This document shows positions 33,013-43,615 of a stretch of 64,000 nucleotides of DNA, in pieces; position 1 is the stretch's first letter, and each line of letters opens with the position of its first letter. The stretch comes from Isoetes taiwanensis. Taxonomy: Eukaryota > Streptophyta > Lycopodiopsida > Isoetales > Isoetaceae. Where the stretch lies: contig JAJEKV010000025.1 in assembly GCA_021234155.1 (NCBI GenBank), positions 2,001,995-2,065,994 on the forward strand, read 5' to 3'. The notes under the pieces were generated by a model that worked only from the letters and a program-made list of their open reading frames with translations, had not been told where the DNA came from and ran no database searches. The translations under genes and the position numbers were made by a program.

Positions 33013-33670
33013 TTATCGGGTTAGTTTTTTGGTGCAATCTTTCTTGCAACGGGTTGGTTTCAGAGCAGACTTGATTGACTTGGAAGCACATATCCTCTCC
33101 TCTTTGCTATCCATCTTGGTCTCCCTTCTGGCCCTTTTAATAAATGTATGGTCCTTCTTTCTCTTCGTCTCGAATTGCTTCCTTACATGATCTTCCAGGC
33201 ATTCAATCTCCAAGTCATCTTCCAAGAGCAGCTCGAGCTTGAAGGTGTTGGGAAGTTGTCCTCCATCATGAAGCAAAACATCTATGTTTTGCCAAGAGAT
33301 TAGACTTGTAGATGAAGCCTTTTTTGTACAATAATGGCATGATCTCATATCTTACTTCTTAATAAAGCAATTACCATGACCGGGGAAAGCCCGACCTTTG
33401 TTACTCCCAAGAACTGATAGTCAATAGCATCCTGAGGATCACTAAAAACTATGTTCAATTCCTGAAGAATGTAGCATGGCAAACCAACGAATGTCTATTC
33501 TTAAGTAGCTAGTTGTTTTGACTTGAAGCAATAACGAGCATTGAAGTTCTCAAGGCCACCAATCTCTTTCACTATCTCCTTCTTCTCATCTACACTCAAG
33601 GCACCTACATTCACGTCTGGCTGGCTACTGAAAGTTGGTGCTACTAGAGGAAGCCTCTTCCGAGGAAGGA
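33013..33670 (-). pseudogene. Unrecognised coding remnant, basic C-terminus
   Basis: Minus-strand pieces line up as APTFSSQPDVNVGALSVDEK, EIGGLENFNARYCFKSKQ, then TFVGLPCYILQELNIVFSDP with QDAIDYQFLGVTKVGL (about 33480-33370), and finally the 33348-33013 frame with LELLLEDDLEIECLEDHVR and a Lys/Arg-rich tail. A stop near 33505 and frame changes separate them, unless introns are involved. The composition is clearly coding-like but I cannot name the family. It lies between two LINE tails and may be transposon-derived. Confidence 0.4.
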
Positions 33671-33875
33671 AAATTAGGTGTTTTAACTGAAGATATACCT
33701 GAACTTAAAGCTGTCTAATAGGTCTAAGACACTTTTTTGGTTACTGAATAAATATGCCTAATGCTTTACCAATGTTATATGCACTCCTGCATGGGATTGG
33801 AAGTTCAGTGGATGACACCATAGATTTTATAATCTTTATTGCTATATTTAATGGATCTATAGCCTTGCCATGAAA

Positions 33876-33943
33876 GGCATCTCCCATGACCTATTGGTCT
33901 CCGTGGACGTTAAAAATTTTATTTTATTCTATTCTATTCTTAA
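33876..33943 (+). mobile_element. Short LINE 3' end with (TTCTA)n tail
   Basis: cccatgacctattggtctcc and gtggacgttaaaaattttat run into ttctattctattct. It is in the opposite orientation to the copy at 32609. Confidence 0.7.
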
Positions 33944-35578
33944 GAAAATGTTTCTAGCAACAATATCCTTCCATAGGTTTTACAATGGAAACTAGAACCT
34001 GCATTGACTGTATAAAAATTAAGGTTACATCTCAAAAGACCAAACACTAGCAAATAACAAGAAAATGGCATTATTTCCAACATGAAATGGCATTGTTAGG
34101 TCATGTGAGGGAAATCTCACCCCCTCCGTCATCGCCTAAATACAACTCAAGCAAGGTGCACCACCATTACATGTATATCTGCTTCCCTTGGCACTCTCCA
34201 AATTCAGTCTGCATATTTTTATGCTTTCAATTATATATGTCCTATTTTTTTCTTTTGCATGATGTCTAGTTGTGTTTCAGCTATAGGCCAGTTGTGATGA
34301 ATCAAATATAGAGATAATGCAAGTAAGCATATCTACTCCTCAGGGTACTACCAAGGGAGATCAAAGGCGTGAACATTGTTTGCGAACTAGGATATGATAC
34401 CCTTCAAGGAAGTAAGTTATCAGCCAGGGATGATTGTCAACATGAAGCAAGTATTGAAAAATGATCGGTATGACTTACTGCATACTATCCTGGAGAATAC
34501 AATAGAAGTCTACATAAAGATTTACTATTAAGATTGAAAGTATTATGATCTAAAACTGATGCCTGCCAGTATTTCATCTTTCCATTTTTGCAAAAGGAAT
34601 TGGGCTCTATCCTTTTATGATAGTTTTGAAGTTGCAGTCATTTAGGGTCTTACAGAGATTTTGAGGGGTTACGCTATATTGCAAGTTGCTTTAATGCATT
34701 AAAGAACTCCTCATGTGTTGTGAGATCCTTGAATTTGGATAGACCAACTCTAGTTATTGACACGTAGTGGCTTCGAGATCATAAAAAGATAAAGAGTGGT
34801 GCAAAAGAAATGCCTACTATTGAAACGGAGGCCTCTTCTAATATCGAAGACAAAGAATAGCCCATCCTAGAGAGATCTTAAGTTGAAAGATAAGGAAGAG
34901 AATGGGAAGGGATGGAAAGAAAGAAGAAAGGATAGATGAAAAAGATGTAAAAGAAAAGAAGAAGAAAAAGAAGAGGAGAAAGTCAATGCAATCAGATAGA
35001 GAAGGAACTCTAAAGAAATATCATAGGACAAGAAGTCATGTGCCTAGCAACATGAAATATTTTAAGGGCTAAACTATGCTATTTGGTGAATGTTTTGCTT
35101 TTATTTCAAAAACATTGATTACAGTAAATGGAATAAAGTGGGGGAACAAGAAATAAATTTAGCTTAACTTTTCTTGCCCTCACACCAACCATCGGGCTCT
35201 TTCACCAAACATCCATCTTTTGCAAGGTTCCCCTGGATCGTAAAATAGCTTAACCTCCTCAAGCTTGGACCTCAAAAAACTGATAGAATAGCAAAGATCT
35301 AGATGCGCAAGATCTTGAAACGATCATCTAGTAGGGTCTACATAAAACAATATTATAGTATGGGTTTGAAGATTAGTATTATATTTTGGACCCTTTGTGT
35401 CGCCGTATCCATTAACATATTTTTAATAGTGAAAATGAAAACTTACTTATGATCTCTTAATTTGCTTCATAGCACTAGTACCAGCTGATTTTCTTGTTTT
35501 ATAATATTATGATATGTTCATTCATGCTCATATTATTGCGTCATCTTTGTTCATTGTAATATATTATGAACAATACAA
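33944..35578. other. Gene-poor stretch
   Basis: A 45-codon frame near 34390-34530 (MIPFKEVSYQPGMIVNMKQV) and a Lys/Arg/Glu-rich stretch at 34880-35000 could be decayed exons. I do not recognise either. Confidence 0.35.
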
Positions 35579-35612
35579 ATAGAATAGAATAGATTTTTTA
35601 ACGTCCAGTAAG
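35579..35612 (-). mobile_element. Very short LINE 3' end with (TTCTA)n tail
   Basis: ataga-atagaatag then attttttaacgtccagtaag, matching the complement of the family 3' terminus for only about 20 bp beyond the tail. Confidence 0.55.
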
Positions 35613-36659
35613 AAAACCATGGCTACTTTTGTCATTTAAAAAACCAACATTGACTTTCATGAAGAATAGCCAAACTTCAGAAAGTTTGTCAACAAAAATC
35701 TTGAAAATTTAACAAAATGCTCGAAAGTAAAAGAAGAAGAATTTGGAGCATTCAGCCAAACCATGGAAAATTTTGGAATGAATTTCAGGATAGCTTAGCT
35801 AAAGTCATTCTAATAAGAAATAATAGGATTAGAAATTTATTCCCTAGGTAGTTGTCATGTTAGTACTGGTACCATGCTGGTAGCGACTCTCATGATTCTA
35901 CGAGCATGGCAAATAAAGGGGGAGCAGAAACATGCAAGTAAAGGGGGAGCAAAGGCAAGCCAACTCGGCCTCATAGACAAGTCAAACTATTACTTTGAAG
36001 ATAGCTCCCACATTCTTGGAGATGCCGAAGGGGCTAAATATTGAGAGGCCAGAGGAGGAGAAGATGGTGAAAAGCACATTGAAGATAATTGAAAACCACA
36101 CTATTTGCCCTTGGGTATTACCTTTACAAAGAGAATAAGTATGTTCAACTTACTCTAAGACAATCCGAACTTGATATCCAGACCTAGAAATATTGAACAC
36201 GTTATCTTGATTTCCTAACACCTTCATCCTATTTGTACTCCTATTGATGGTATTCTTTTCAGTGCCATTACCGGTATGGTGGAAAATTTTTTTAGTTTTT
36301 TCTTTTAATGGTTTGCTAAGGTCGTAGGGGGTTAAAATTCTCGATTGTCCAAAAATCGAGAAAGTTTTTTCCTACGATTCTTGGTTAGCTGGATGAGGGG
36401 ACATGATTCTTGCAGGTGGCGATGGAGCCGCTCATGCTGGCCTTCCATGTATGCGTGCATGCTGGTGTCGAACACATTCTCAAGTGAGCAAAGCGTTTAG
36501 CGGCCGTTATTGGCTTCCATACTCATGATCCTTGACCTTAATTTCTTCCAGCAGAAAGGCAGAAGCAGGTTAGTTCTTTAACAAAAATTAAGCTTATTCT
36601 TTTAATTTATGAGGTTCTCCATGTTTCTATTGTCAGCCTCTGCTATGTCCTCGGGCACA

Positions 36660-36861
36660 TACTTGACATGTATATATACATTGATGTATACTTGTACAGT
36701 TTGACAGCATTCTTATTACTGCCACGGTTTTTCCCTCGAAAACCCTTCGGGGCGGGGGTTTTTTTAACCCGGACAGTAATAAGTTTGCTGCGCTCCTTGT
36801 GGGTCCCATAGGCTGATTGGCCTCAGTGGACGATAAAAAATCATTCTCATTCTCATTCTTT
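36660..36861 (+). mobile_element. LINE 3' end with an (ATTCTC)n tail
   Basis: 'ttattactgccacggttttt', 'ccctcgaaaacccttcgggg' and 'cgggggtttttttaacccgg' match the complement of 43735-43795. Next come gtgggtcccatagg and cagtggacgataaaaaa, then tcattctcattctcattctt. It is the same 3' UTR as the 43616-44990 LINE but with a hexamer-type tail. Confidence 0.8.
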
Positions 36862-38755
36862 ATTGTAGATCAATTCTGATGGATATCACAAATTAAACGA
36901 TTGATGCCAAACAGAATGGGATGTCCATTTTTTATTTTGTTTCTTGGCTTTAGTGCCCTTGAGGTTCTGATTTCTTCATGTTTCAACTTTTTGACATGCA
37001 GATTTGAGGCTATATAGGAAGATTTACAGTCAAACCTATCAAAAATGTATTTAACAGAACACTGCACGGCATAAAGGATGGCCTCAAGCCAATTTTTTGT
37101 ATGCATGCCTTGAAGGCTTTGTGTATTTTTTGTGTATATTTAGGATCTTATCTTTGTCAGTAATTTTCTCGTTCAAGAAGGATTGGTTGTTGAATAGGAT
37201 TGTGTCTTAATTTGACTGCGGGAAGTTGAAGAATGGACCCGAGCAAAGGATCAGTTTTTATACAATAGGAGGAAAAAGGGATTGTTTACTATTCTGCCAA
37301 AGGTCAGTTTTAGCTAAATTGATCCCTCCGTTGTTTATTCCTTTAAGCTTTAAGCTTATTTCAAACTGCAGGCCAAGTTCTATCTATCTAATCATAATGT
37401 ATCCAATGTCTTTGTTATCTGGCTTTAGGATGAGGGATTTGGCAAGAATAATCTGTCTATCTAATCGTAATGTATCCAATGTCTTTGTTATCTGGCTTTA
37501 GGATGAGGGCTTTAGAATCAATACCTCATCTACCCTGGATTCTACTCTACTATGAGTAGCTGCTATGCATCTCCATAATACCTGACCCATTCTCGATTGA
37601 ATAAATCGGCTGCAAAAGGAGGTGCAAGCCAAAATTGAAAGGTAGACCATATCTAAATCATGCTTTAATTAGCATATCTTCCTTTGACTCTAGAGTTGTG
37701 GGGGATTGTGTAAGACTTATTCAACAACTTGGAATCATTTAGATAGTCTATGGGATTTGAACTTTTATTTGTTATTGGTACCTCATTCCTTTTGTTCATT
37801 CAAAACATGAACCTTATTCCATGTTTGTTGTCTAGACATCTCATATTATATGACATCCACTTTATGCTAAAGAATATGGCCTCAAGGACTCCGTTGATGC
37901 ATGATTTTGATGGACCAGGTTTTTATGATGTTTTTTTTAACGCTTTGTTAATGCAAGAGGTTCTCCAAGGTCGGAGCTGATGACATAGACAATTTTGGAA
38001 AGATACATTGAATATCCTGTAACTTGCATAAATATATCCAAGTGACAAAATGTAATTGCATGTATATATGTGCCTGGCTTTCTAGACGGGGTAAAGACAT
38101 ATGAGTCATGCAGTAGATGCAGTTGACACTCCATGAAGGCTTCTCTTAGTATCATGCATCACCGTGTTTGGATTTCGCTTAGGACTTCGGGAGGAACATA
38201 GGCGTTGTAGGGTATATTGGCATCCTCATGTTACTGTTACAAGCCCTCTAAACCATCCAAGTAACCTCCATAACTCTCAAACCAGCAAAGACACGCCAAT
38301 CGTAGACATTACAGTTGATTCATACTTTGTTATTATTGCCTCATTTTCCACGTTAAACCAATTATTGTTTTGATGTTGATAATTTTATTTCTTGCATCTC
38401 TTTTTTTGCTCATGCTTTTTTAGCAAGCAATGTAGGTGTAGCTCTCCCAATGATATGTTCTCAAGATGGAATGCAGCTTTAGAGATTTAATTCATTTCAT
38501 ATTCCTTAGGCAACATTTCCTTTGTCCAGCATAATGAGCAAGTCAAATTACAAGGTAATGTCTAGTATAATTTTTATGCTTTCACACTTATAGTGTACAT
38601 CCTTTCTGTCAGGATGAGATTTACATTTTCGCTGCACTCAGACCTTAGAATTAAAGATGTTATTTTTTTCAACAATGAAATGTTGTAAACAAATATCTGT
38701 TGTCTTTTTAGTTCAGATGTGCTCTTAGAATCATGTGTTTCAAGTCATTTGCAGG
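36862..38755. other. Gene-poor stretch with one clear duplication
   Basis: A plus-strand segment near 37205-37300 could be an exon (GKLKNGPEQRISFYTIGG) but I do not recognise it. The 71-bp duplication at 37385-37510 is listed separately. Confidence 0.35.
37385..37510. repeat. 71-bp tandem duplication
   Basis: 'tctatctaatcataatgtat' through 'ctggctttaggatgaggg' at 37385 is repeated from 37456 with one substitution (cat to cgt). The near-identity suggests a recent event. Confidence 0.9.
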
Positions 38756-38970
38756 TTTCTACACGTCCAGATAGTAAGATAGTAATATATGTAGCAAGCC
38801 CAGCAAATCCTTATCTGCCACTCTTGCTGTCAAATGTTTTTCAATGTTCTTCTCAGGTTCTTCTTAGTAGTAAAGTTGTTCCCCCTGAATTATGGGCTAA
38901 AGAACATAATCGCAAGAAGGGACATGGATCACAAAGCCATGTGCGACCTAAGCAATGGATCCTTATAAGG
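38756..38970 (+). CDS. Possible exon of an unrecognised gene
   Basis: After a ttgcag acceptor at 38750-38755 an open segment encodes STRPDSKIVIYVASPANPYL, LLLSNVFQCSSQVLLSSKVV and PPELWAKEHNRKKGHGSQ, ending near CTTATAAG/GTTCAC. Codon content and the acceptor suggest a real exon. No partner exons were found. Foldback MITE copy B begins just 120 bp downstream. Confidence 0.35.
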
Positions 38971-39089
38971 TTCACATTGAATATTAAGACTTCCACAGTT
39001 TTTCATTTGCTTACATTCTCGATTCAAAGATCTTTGAGTATTACGTGTGTTCTTTTGCATTTTAAAATTCTACTTTTTTATTTGTTTTT

Positions 39090-39576
39090 TTAACCTATAA
39101 CAAAAACCATTACATTAAATTAAATTAAACCATTACATTAAACCATTACATTACCTTTAAATCAAATCCCCCTTCAAACCCCCTTTGGTTTGGGTGCATA
39201 TTCACACGGGGGGTGACTCCGGGCAACGAGAGCTGTTGGATAGGCATATTCACCCCTTATTCCTTAATCTACACCGTACACAAAGTTCCTCGTTTGTGGG
39301 GTATGGAAGTATGGAATTTGCTATACTGTATAACAAGACTTGCAAAATACTATAAGATTTGAGGTAATATACTATATGGTGTTGATTTTGTACGTACAAA
39401 ACATAATTATAGGGCTCTCGCTGCCCTCGCCACCCCCCCCGTGAATATGCACCCAAACCAAAGGGGTTTGAAGGGGATTTAATTTAAAGGTAATGTAATG
39501 GTTTAATGTAATGGTTTAATTTAATTTAATGTAATGGTTTTTGTTATAGGTTAAAAAATTTTTTTGCCCCTTCGGG
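39090..39576. mobile_element. Foldback MITE, copy B
   Basis: The outer ends ttaacctataac (39090) and gttataggttaa (ending 39554) are perfect inverted repeats, extending through arms of about 140 bp to gggcaacgagag (39232) and ctctcgctgccc (39415). The arms contain three direct 'aaccattacatt' phrases. Just outside the right arm is the GC palindrome gccccttcggggc (about 39565-39577). After it, a 'ggggctaattaatgttaata' phrase is repeated (about 39574 and 39606). Confidence 0.9.
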
Positions 39577-39639
39577 GCTAATTAATGTTAATAGTAATTA
39601 TATGTTGGGGCTAATTAATGTTAATAGTCATTATATGTT

Positions 39640-40370
39640 GGTTGTTATATGTAGGTAAACATTTGGGGGATGTTAGAGTGATAAAAAAAACGAGAGATTA
39701 AAGTCCAAAAGTATCTTTATTTAGTGCATTTTCAATGCAAAGTTTGAATCTTGCTTTGCAATTGAAATTGTCATTTCGTGTGTCTCTGCTATTTAAATAC
39801 AAGTAGAAAACAATGTGTTAAGTAAAAGGAGAATGCAAGTAAACTTAATGAATATTCCTAGAGAAGAGCTATCGCAACACAACTCAAAAAAGATGGACAT
39901 ATAGAAGAAACAAAAGAAGATTGTTAAACCGCTATTTTCATGCAAAATAGACCGAAAGAAATAATAATAATTTGCTAGAGATCATGTGTAAGCCATAATC
40001 TTTGCATCAACCGTGTCGAGCTCGTTGAGGACTAAGTCCCACATTTATCGAATTGAATTGTTCTTGTCCATGTCATACCATACGTGTTTAACTTGATCAG
40101 CTCATTAAAAAACACATCATTTCAATGCAACGAAAGATTTCAATGCAATCCACAAGAGGGCATCTTTAAGTCACCAAGTATAACGTCATATGTGCCGCAA
40201 AGATATGTCTTTGCAAGAAGATGAGGTAAAATTAGTGAGCATTTGAAAGAAGGAATTCAAAGTGCTAGCGAAGTATTACACATGTAATATCTACACCAGA
40301 ATAGTAGGGATATCAAAAGTAATATCTATACCAGAAGAAGTTTGAGTGCACCCGGAATGGAACTGATATA
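39640..40370. other. No supported gene
   Basis: AT-rich spacer downstream of the minus-strand PPR frame. The missing PPR C-terminal repeats were not found here. Confidence 0.4.
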
Positions 40371-40892
40371 CTACATGTCCGCCGCCACCGCAACTACATT
40401 AGAAATCAGAATAAAAAACAATAGCTCAATCGCATTATGGAGCTGATCTGATTGGGCGTAAGCAACAATTGCAGCATTCCTTGAAACAATATCTTTCAAT
40501 GGCGTTTTCAAAAACAAGTTAATTGCATCCTGTAGGTGTCCATGCTGAATATACGCATTAACCATAATATTCCATGAAAAAACATTACGACAATCCATGC
40601 TTTCAAAAATCTTCTTTGCATCCTCCAAAGCTCCACATTTTCCATACACTTGGATTAGAACGTTTGCCACATATCCACCTATTTGATGGCCATTTTTAGT
40701 GATGAGATGGTCAATGCGCTTACCTTCAGTCAGATCTTTACGATCTGCACATCTCTGCAATAAGGATGCAATGAATGGGACATCTAGAGGACCTTGTTCC
40801 GCTGCTTCCATGTCCCAGGTTTTAAGATTGCCGGATGTACATGCTGAATGCACGCATTGCAAGGATCTATTAGGTGTATTGTAATGGCTCAA
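40371..40892 (-). CDS. PLS-class PPR protein, truncated (173 aa)
   Basis: After an N-terminal leader come FIASLLQRCADRKDLTEGKR, HLITKNGHQIGGYVANVLIQ, VYGKCGALEDAKKIFESMDC, RNVFSWNIMVNAYIQHGHLQ and a last repeat with DAINLFLKTPLKDIVS. These are alternating P, L and S motifs of the plant DYW-subgroup PPR proteins, which specify organellar RNA sites. The frame stops after about four motifs (LISNVVAVAADM), whereas family members normally carry ten or more plus E/DYW domains. It is probably a 3'-truncated gene or pseudogene. The upstream start at 40892 is the first Met. The MsrB exon copies lie 300 bp upstream on the same strand. Confidence 0.8.
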   Translation of the reverse strand: MSHYNTPNRSLQCVHSACTSGNLKTWDMEAAEQGPLDVPFIASLLQRCADRKDLTEGKRIDHLITKNGHQIGGYVANVLIQVYGKCGALEDAKKIFESMDCRNVFSWNIMVNAYIQHGHLQDAINLFLKTPLKDIVSRNAAIVAYAQSDQLHNAIELLFFILISNVVAVAADM

Positions 40893-41197
40893 GCGTCATC
40901 TCACAAGACTTGCAATTACAAAATGCAACAAATCCTAATCAATAACCAATGAAAAATTCCAGAGCAGAGCTCCAAATCCAGCCATATCAATCTCTGATGC
41001 AAGGGATGCAGTCTGCACAAAAATAGGGGGGAGCCCACATGGCCATATGGTAAACAGGGTCTGTCCTGTCTGCTAAACTGCGCCCCTGCATCGCCCCGGC
41101 CTCTGCATCGACCCTTGCCCCTGCATAACACAGCCATTCATGCATGCAACCCTAGTTTTTGCCATAACAAGGCATCAGAAAACAATGATGTGCTGCG

Positions 41198-41473
41198 AAC
41201 GAGCTTTACTTACTCGGTTTCTTTCTTCCTTAAGACGCGAAATTGCTCTGGTGTAAGCACTGCCCGCCACTCCTCTTCATTTTTGGCCACTGGAGAGGGA
41301 GCTGTTTGTGCGCCATTGGAAACCCTGATCATGCTGCTGACGCAACTATGGCTAGGGTTTCTATTTGTTTCCACAAACCAAACACAAGAATACCAACGAG
41401 CTTTACTTACTCGGTTCCTTTCTTCCTTAAGTTGCGAAATTGCTCGGGTGTAAGCACTGCCCGCCACTCCTCT
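41198..41473 (-). pseudogene. Duplicated first exon of a methionine-R-sulfoxide reductase B gene
   Basis: On the minus strand 41324-41208 encodes MIRVSNGAQTAPSPVAKNEE then EWRAVLTPEQFRVLRKKETE, ending at a GTAAGT donor. EEEW-x-x-x-L-x-P-E-Q-(F/Y)-x-(V/I)-L-R-x-K-x-TE is the N-terminal signature of MsrB, which reduces oxidised methionine. A second copy, 197 bp away at 41395-41473, reads EEWRAVLTPEQFRNLRKKGT with the more canonical GTE and an identical donor, but has a stop immediately upstream. The catalytic Cys exon and the CxxC zinc exons are not in the window. This looks like a duplicated exon fragment, not a working gene. Confidence 0.75.
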
Positions 41474-41599
41474 TAAAAGCTTCAGATATGGCTGAATATA
41501 TTTGATATATCCCTGCCAGACCTATAACTCTTATAATGCTTCCCCAGATTGAAGCCAAAGATTGGAGATCCAATCACCAAACAACACACATACAGTATG

Positions 41600-41660
41600 G
41601 CAACAAACAACACAGATCCAAATCTGTTTCCACAACACAGATCCAAATCTGTTTCCACTC
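41600..41660. repeat. 25-bp tandem duplication
   Basis: acacagatccaaatctgttt followed by ccaca occurs twice in direct succession. Confidence 0.85.
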
Positions 41661-41781
41661 TGATCACAAGAACATTAATTTGGCTTGCATGTTCAGCCCC
41701 TAAAATAAAAAGAGGGCTTTTGTTGTGAGCCCTTGGATGTTGGACCATTGAAAAAAAAAAACTAAATCAACGACTAAGAAA

Positions 41782-41897
41782 TGGTGCACTCTAGATGTAC
41801 GCATTAGTACATCCATTCGAATACGCCATGAAATCTTAGGAAAACCTTTGTGAAAAGCGTACAAAAACACAAAAAAAACCCCCTGTTATTATGCTAC
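41782..41897 (-). repeat. Interspersed repeat 'X', copy C
   Basis: Reads in reverse as tagcataataacagggggtt ... gtactaatgcgtacatctag + agtgcaccat, almost identical to copy A at its ends. Confidence 0.75.
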
Positions 41898-41924
41898 ATA
41901 TTTAATATTCGGTTATTGTGTTTG

Positions 41925-42054
41925 GTGATGGGGCCTAGTCCCCAGGTTTTAGATGGGTTGTTGCCCTTGCATGTGTCGTCCCATAACCCATTGGGTTCCC
42001 GTGGACGTAAAAATCCATCTTATCTTATCTTATCTTATCTTATCTTATCTTATA
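41925..42054 (+). mobile_element. LINE 3' end with a (CTTAT)n tail
   Basis: 'gtcgtcccataacccattgg' and 'gttcccgtggacgtaaaaat' are followed by seven or so tandem copies of cttat. The 3' UTR is related to the TTCTA-tailed copies but is diverged and has a different pentamer. It directly abuts repeat X copy C and MITE copy C. Confidence 0.75.
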
Positions 42055-42061
42055 GGCAAAT

Positions 42062-42362
42062 TTGTTAAAACAATTTAGTTCTTTCAAAAATGTTAGCGTA
42101 CCTTATAGTATTTAGCAAATCTAGATATACAATATACAAAAACTCATACAAGCATATCCCACAAATGAGGGTCGCGTTGTACGGTCTGGATCGAGGAATA
42201 AAAGGCAAATATGCCCATCCGACAGCTCTCGTGTGAATATGCACCCAAACCAAAGGGGGTTTCAGGGGGATTTTATTTTAAATGTGTTAGATGCAATGGT
42301 TTATGTTAATGGTTTATGTTGGTTGCTATATTAAAAAAAAAAATTGGGCCCTTTGGGCCCTG
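42062..42362 (-). mobile_element. Foldback MITE, copy C (one arm lost)
   Basis: The centre (caaatctagatatacaatat ... cccacaaatgagggtcgcg ... aaaggcaaatatgcccatcc) is in reverse orientation relative to copy A. It joins directly to gtgtgaatatgcacccaaac and the rest of one arm, after a deletion of about 25 bp at the arm/centre junction. The other arm is missing. The terminal GC palindrome gggccctttgggccc (42346-42360) is present. Confidence 0.85.
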
Positions 42363-43615
42363 ACAAAAGAACAGGCAAATGCAACAAAATAGCAAAAAAT
42401 AGGCTGAGTTGGATGGCATGGAGAAATGTAACACACCTACACTCTTTGCAAAATCTAAAGGGAAAAAGGACAAAACTACGACGATGTTTTATGAAAGAGC
42501 AGGAAGAATAAATAAAGAACTAAGTTGACAAGCAAAGAATGGCATGAAAATGGAATTTGATTCTTCACCATAACATTGTATCCTGTGTATGAGACTATCA
42601 GAGAATGGCATAAAAGCATAGTTTATCTCTTCACACAATAGCTTTGAAGGGCAACTGAAATTTTTAACATAGTTGTGCATCTAATTCATGTGCATGAAAC
42701 TCCTGGGTGGAGCGATGGCGAGGTCAACAACTTGGTAAGCATTCATACTATACAATACATGCTTTAAGCAGGTTCAGCAAAGGAGCAATTGGCTTAATGA
42801 AATTCACCTGACAATCAAGGACATTTTGGTAGTACATCATATGTGTAGTGCATGAAAGTAAATGCACTATGATACTGCCAGACATAGCTCTAACTGGAAG
42901 ATGGATTGCACCAGAAAATGGGAGCAAAGCTACCGTTATACCGTTTTTTTCCGTATGGGATTTGAACCCATAGTTTAACAATCCATCATGATATGAGTTG
43001 AATACGGTGCTACATAACATAACAGGGCTGGATAATTGCAGCAAAATAGAGTGTTTAAACCTTCATTCCTGCATAAAAAATGTGTTAGGAGAAGAAACAA
43101 GAATACAATTAATATCGTCTATTCAGTTGCAAAACAATAATGAAAGCCACACTTACTGGATATGTAGCACAGCTGGCCTAAACTGGAGTTGGAAAGCATA
43201 ATGCAGAAGCCTCAAATTAATTGTTACAAAGAAGGAAAGCAGGTGCTGTATACGAGGTAGAATCAGGATCTTTCCCTTTGCAAATATGTGGCTTTCCAAG
43301 AGCTGTTGGATTCTCTGTACAATGAAAATGATTCTATGGTTTCTGTGAAACTGCAAAATTTCCCCTTCTAAGTTTACATTTGCATCGAGAATACCATTTC
43401 AGGCAGCATCACGAAAAGACTCATATTGATTATTCCTTCCGCACAACAACACCATACCTTGTACTTGGCAACTTCTTTGCTGACCTCCTTGGCTCTGTGT
43501 ATTAACCTAAAGTTGCAACTATGGCTTTTCGAGATGCTGCTTCTGCAAGTTGAACGACTACACCTTCCTGGTATGAGCACCTCGTAGGGTTTTGAGAAGA
43601 TCAAAATTGGATCAA
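42363..43615. other. Gene-poor stretch
   Basis: No motif-bearing frame was found on either strand, and no additional repeats were recognised. Confidence 0.4.

Noticed and set aside
39560-39580. Helitron 3' terminus (hairpin plus CTAA)
   Set aside because: The palindrome directly abuts CTAA/CTGA in two copies, but copy A lacks CTRR, and the element has long inverted arms that Helitrons do not have.
42020-42054. Free-standing microsatellite (CTTAT)n and the (GAATA)n runs elsewhere
   Set aside because: Each is preceded by the same GTGGACGT(T)AAAAA block, so they are better explained as LINE tails than as independent microsatellites.
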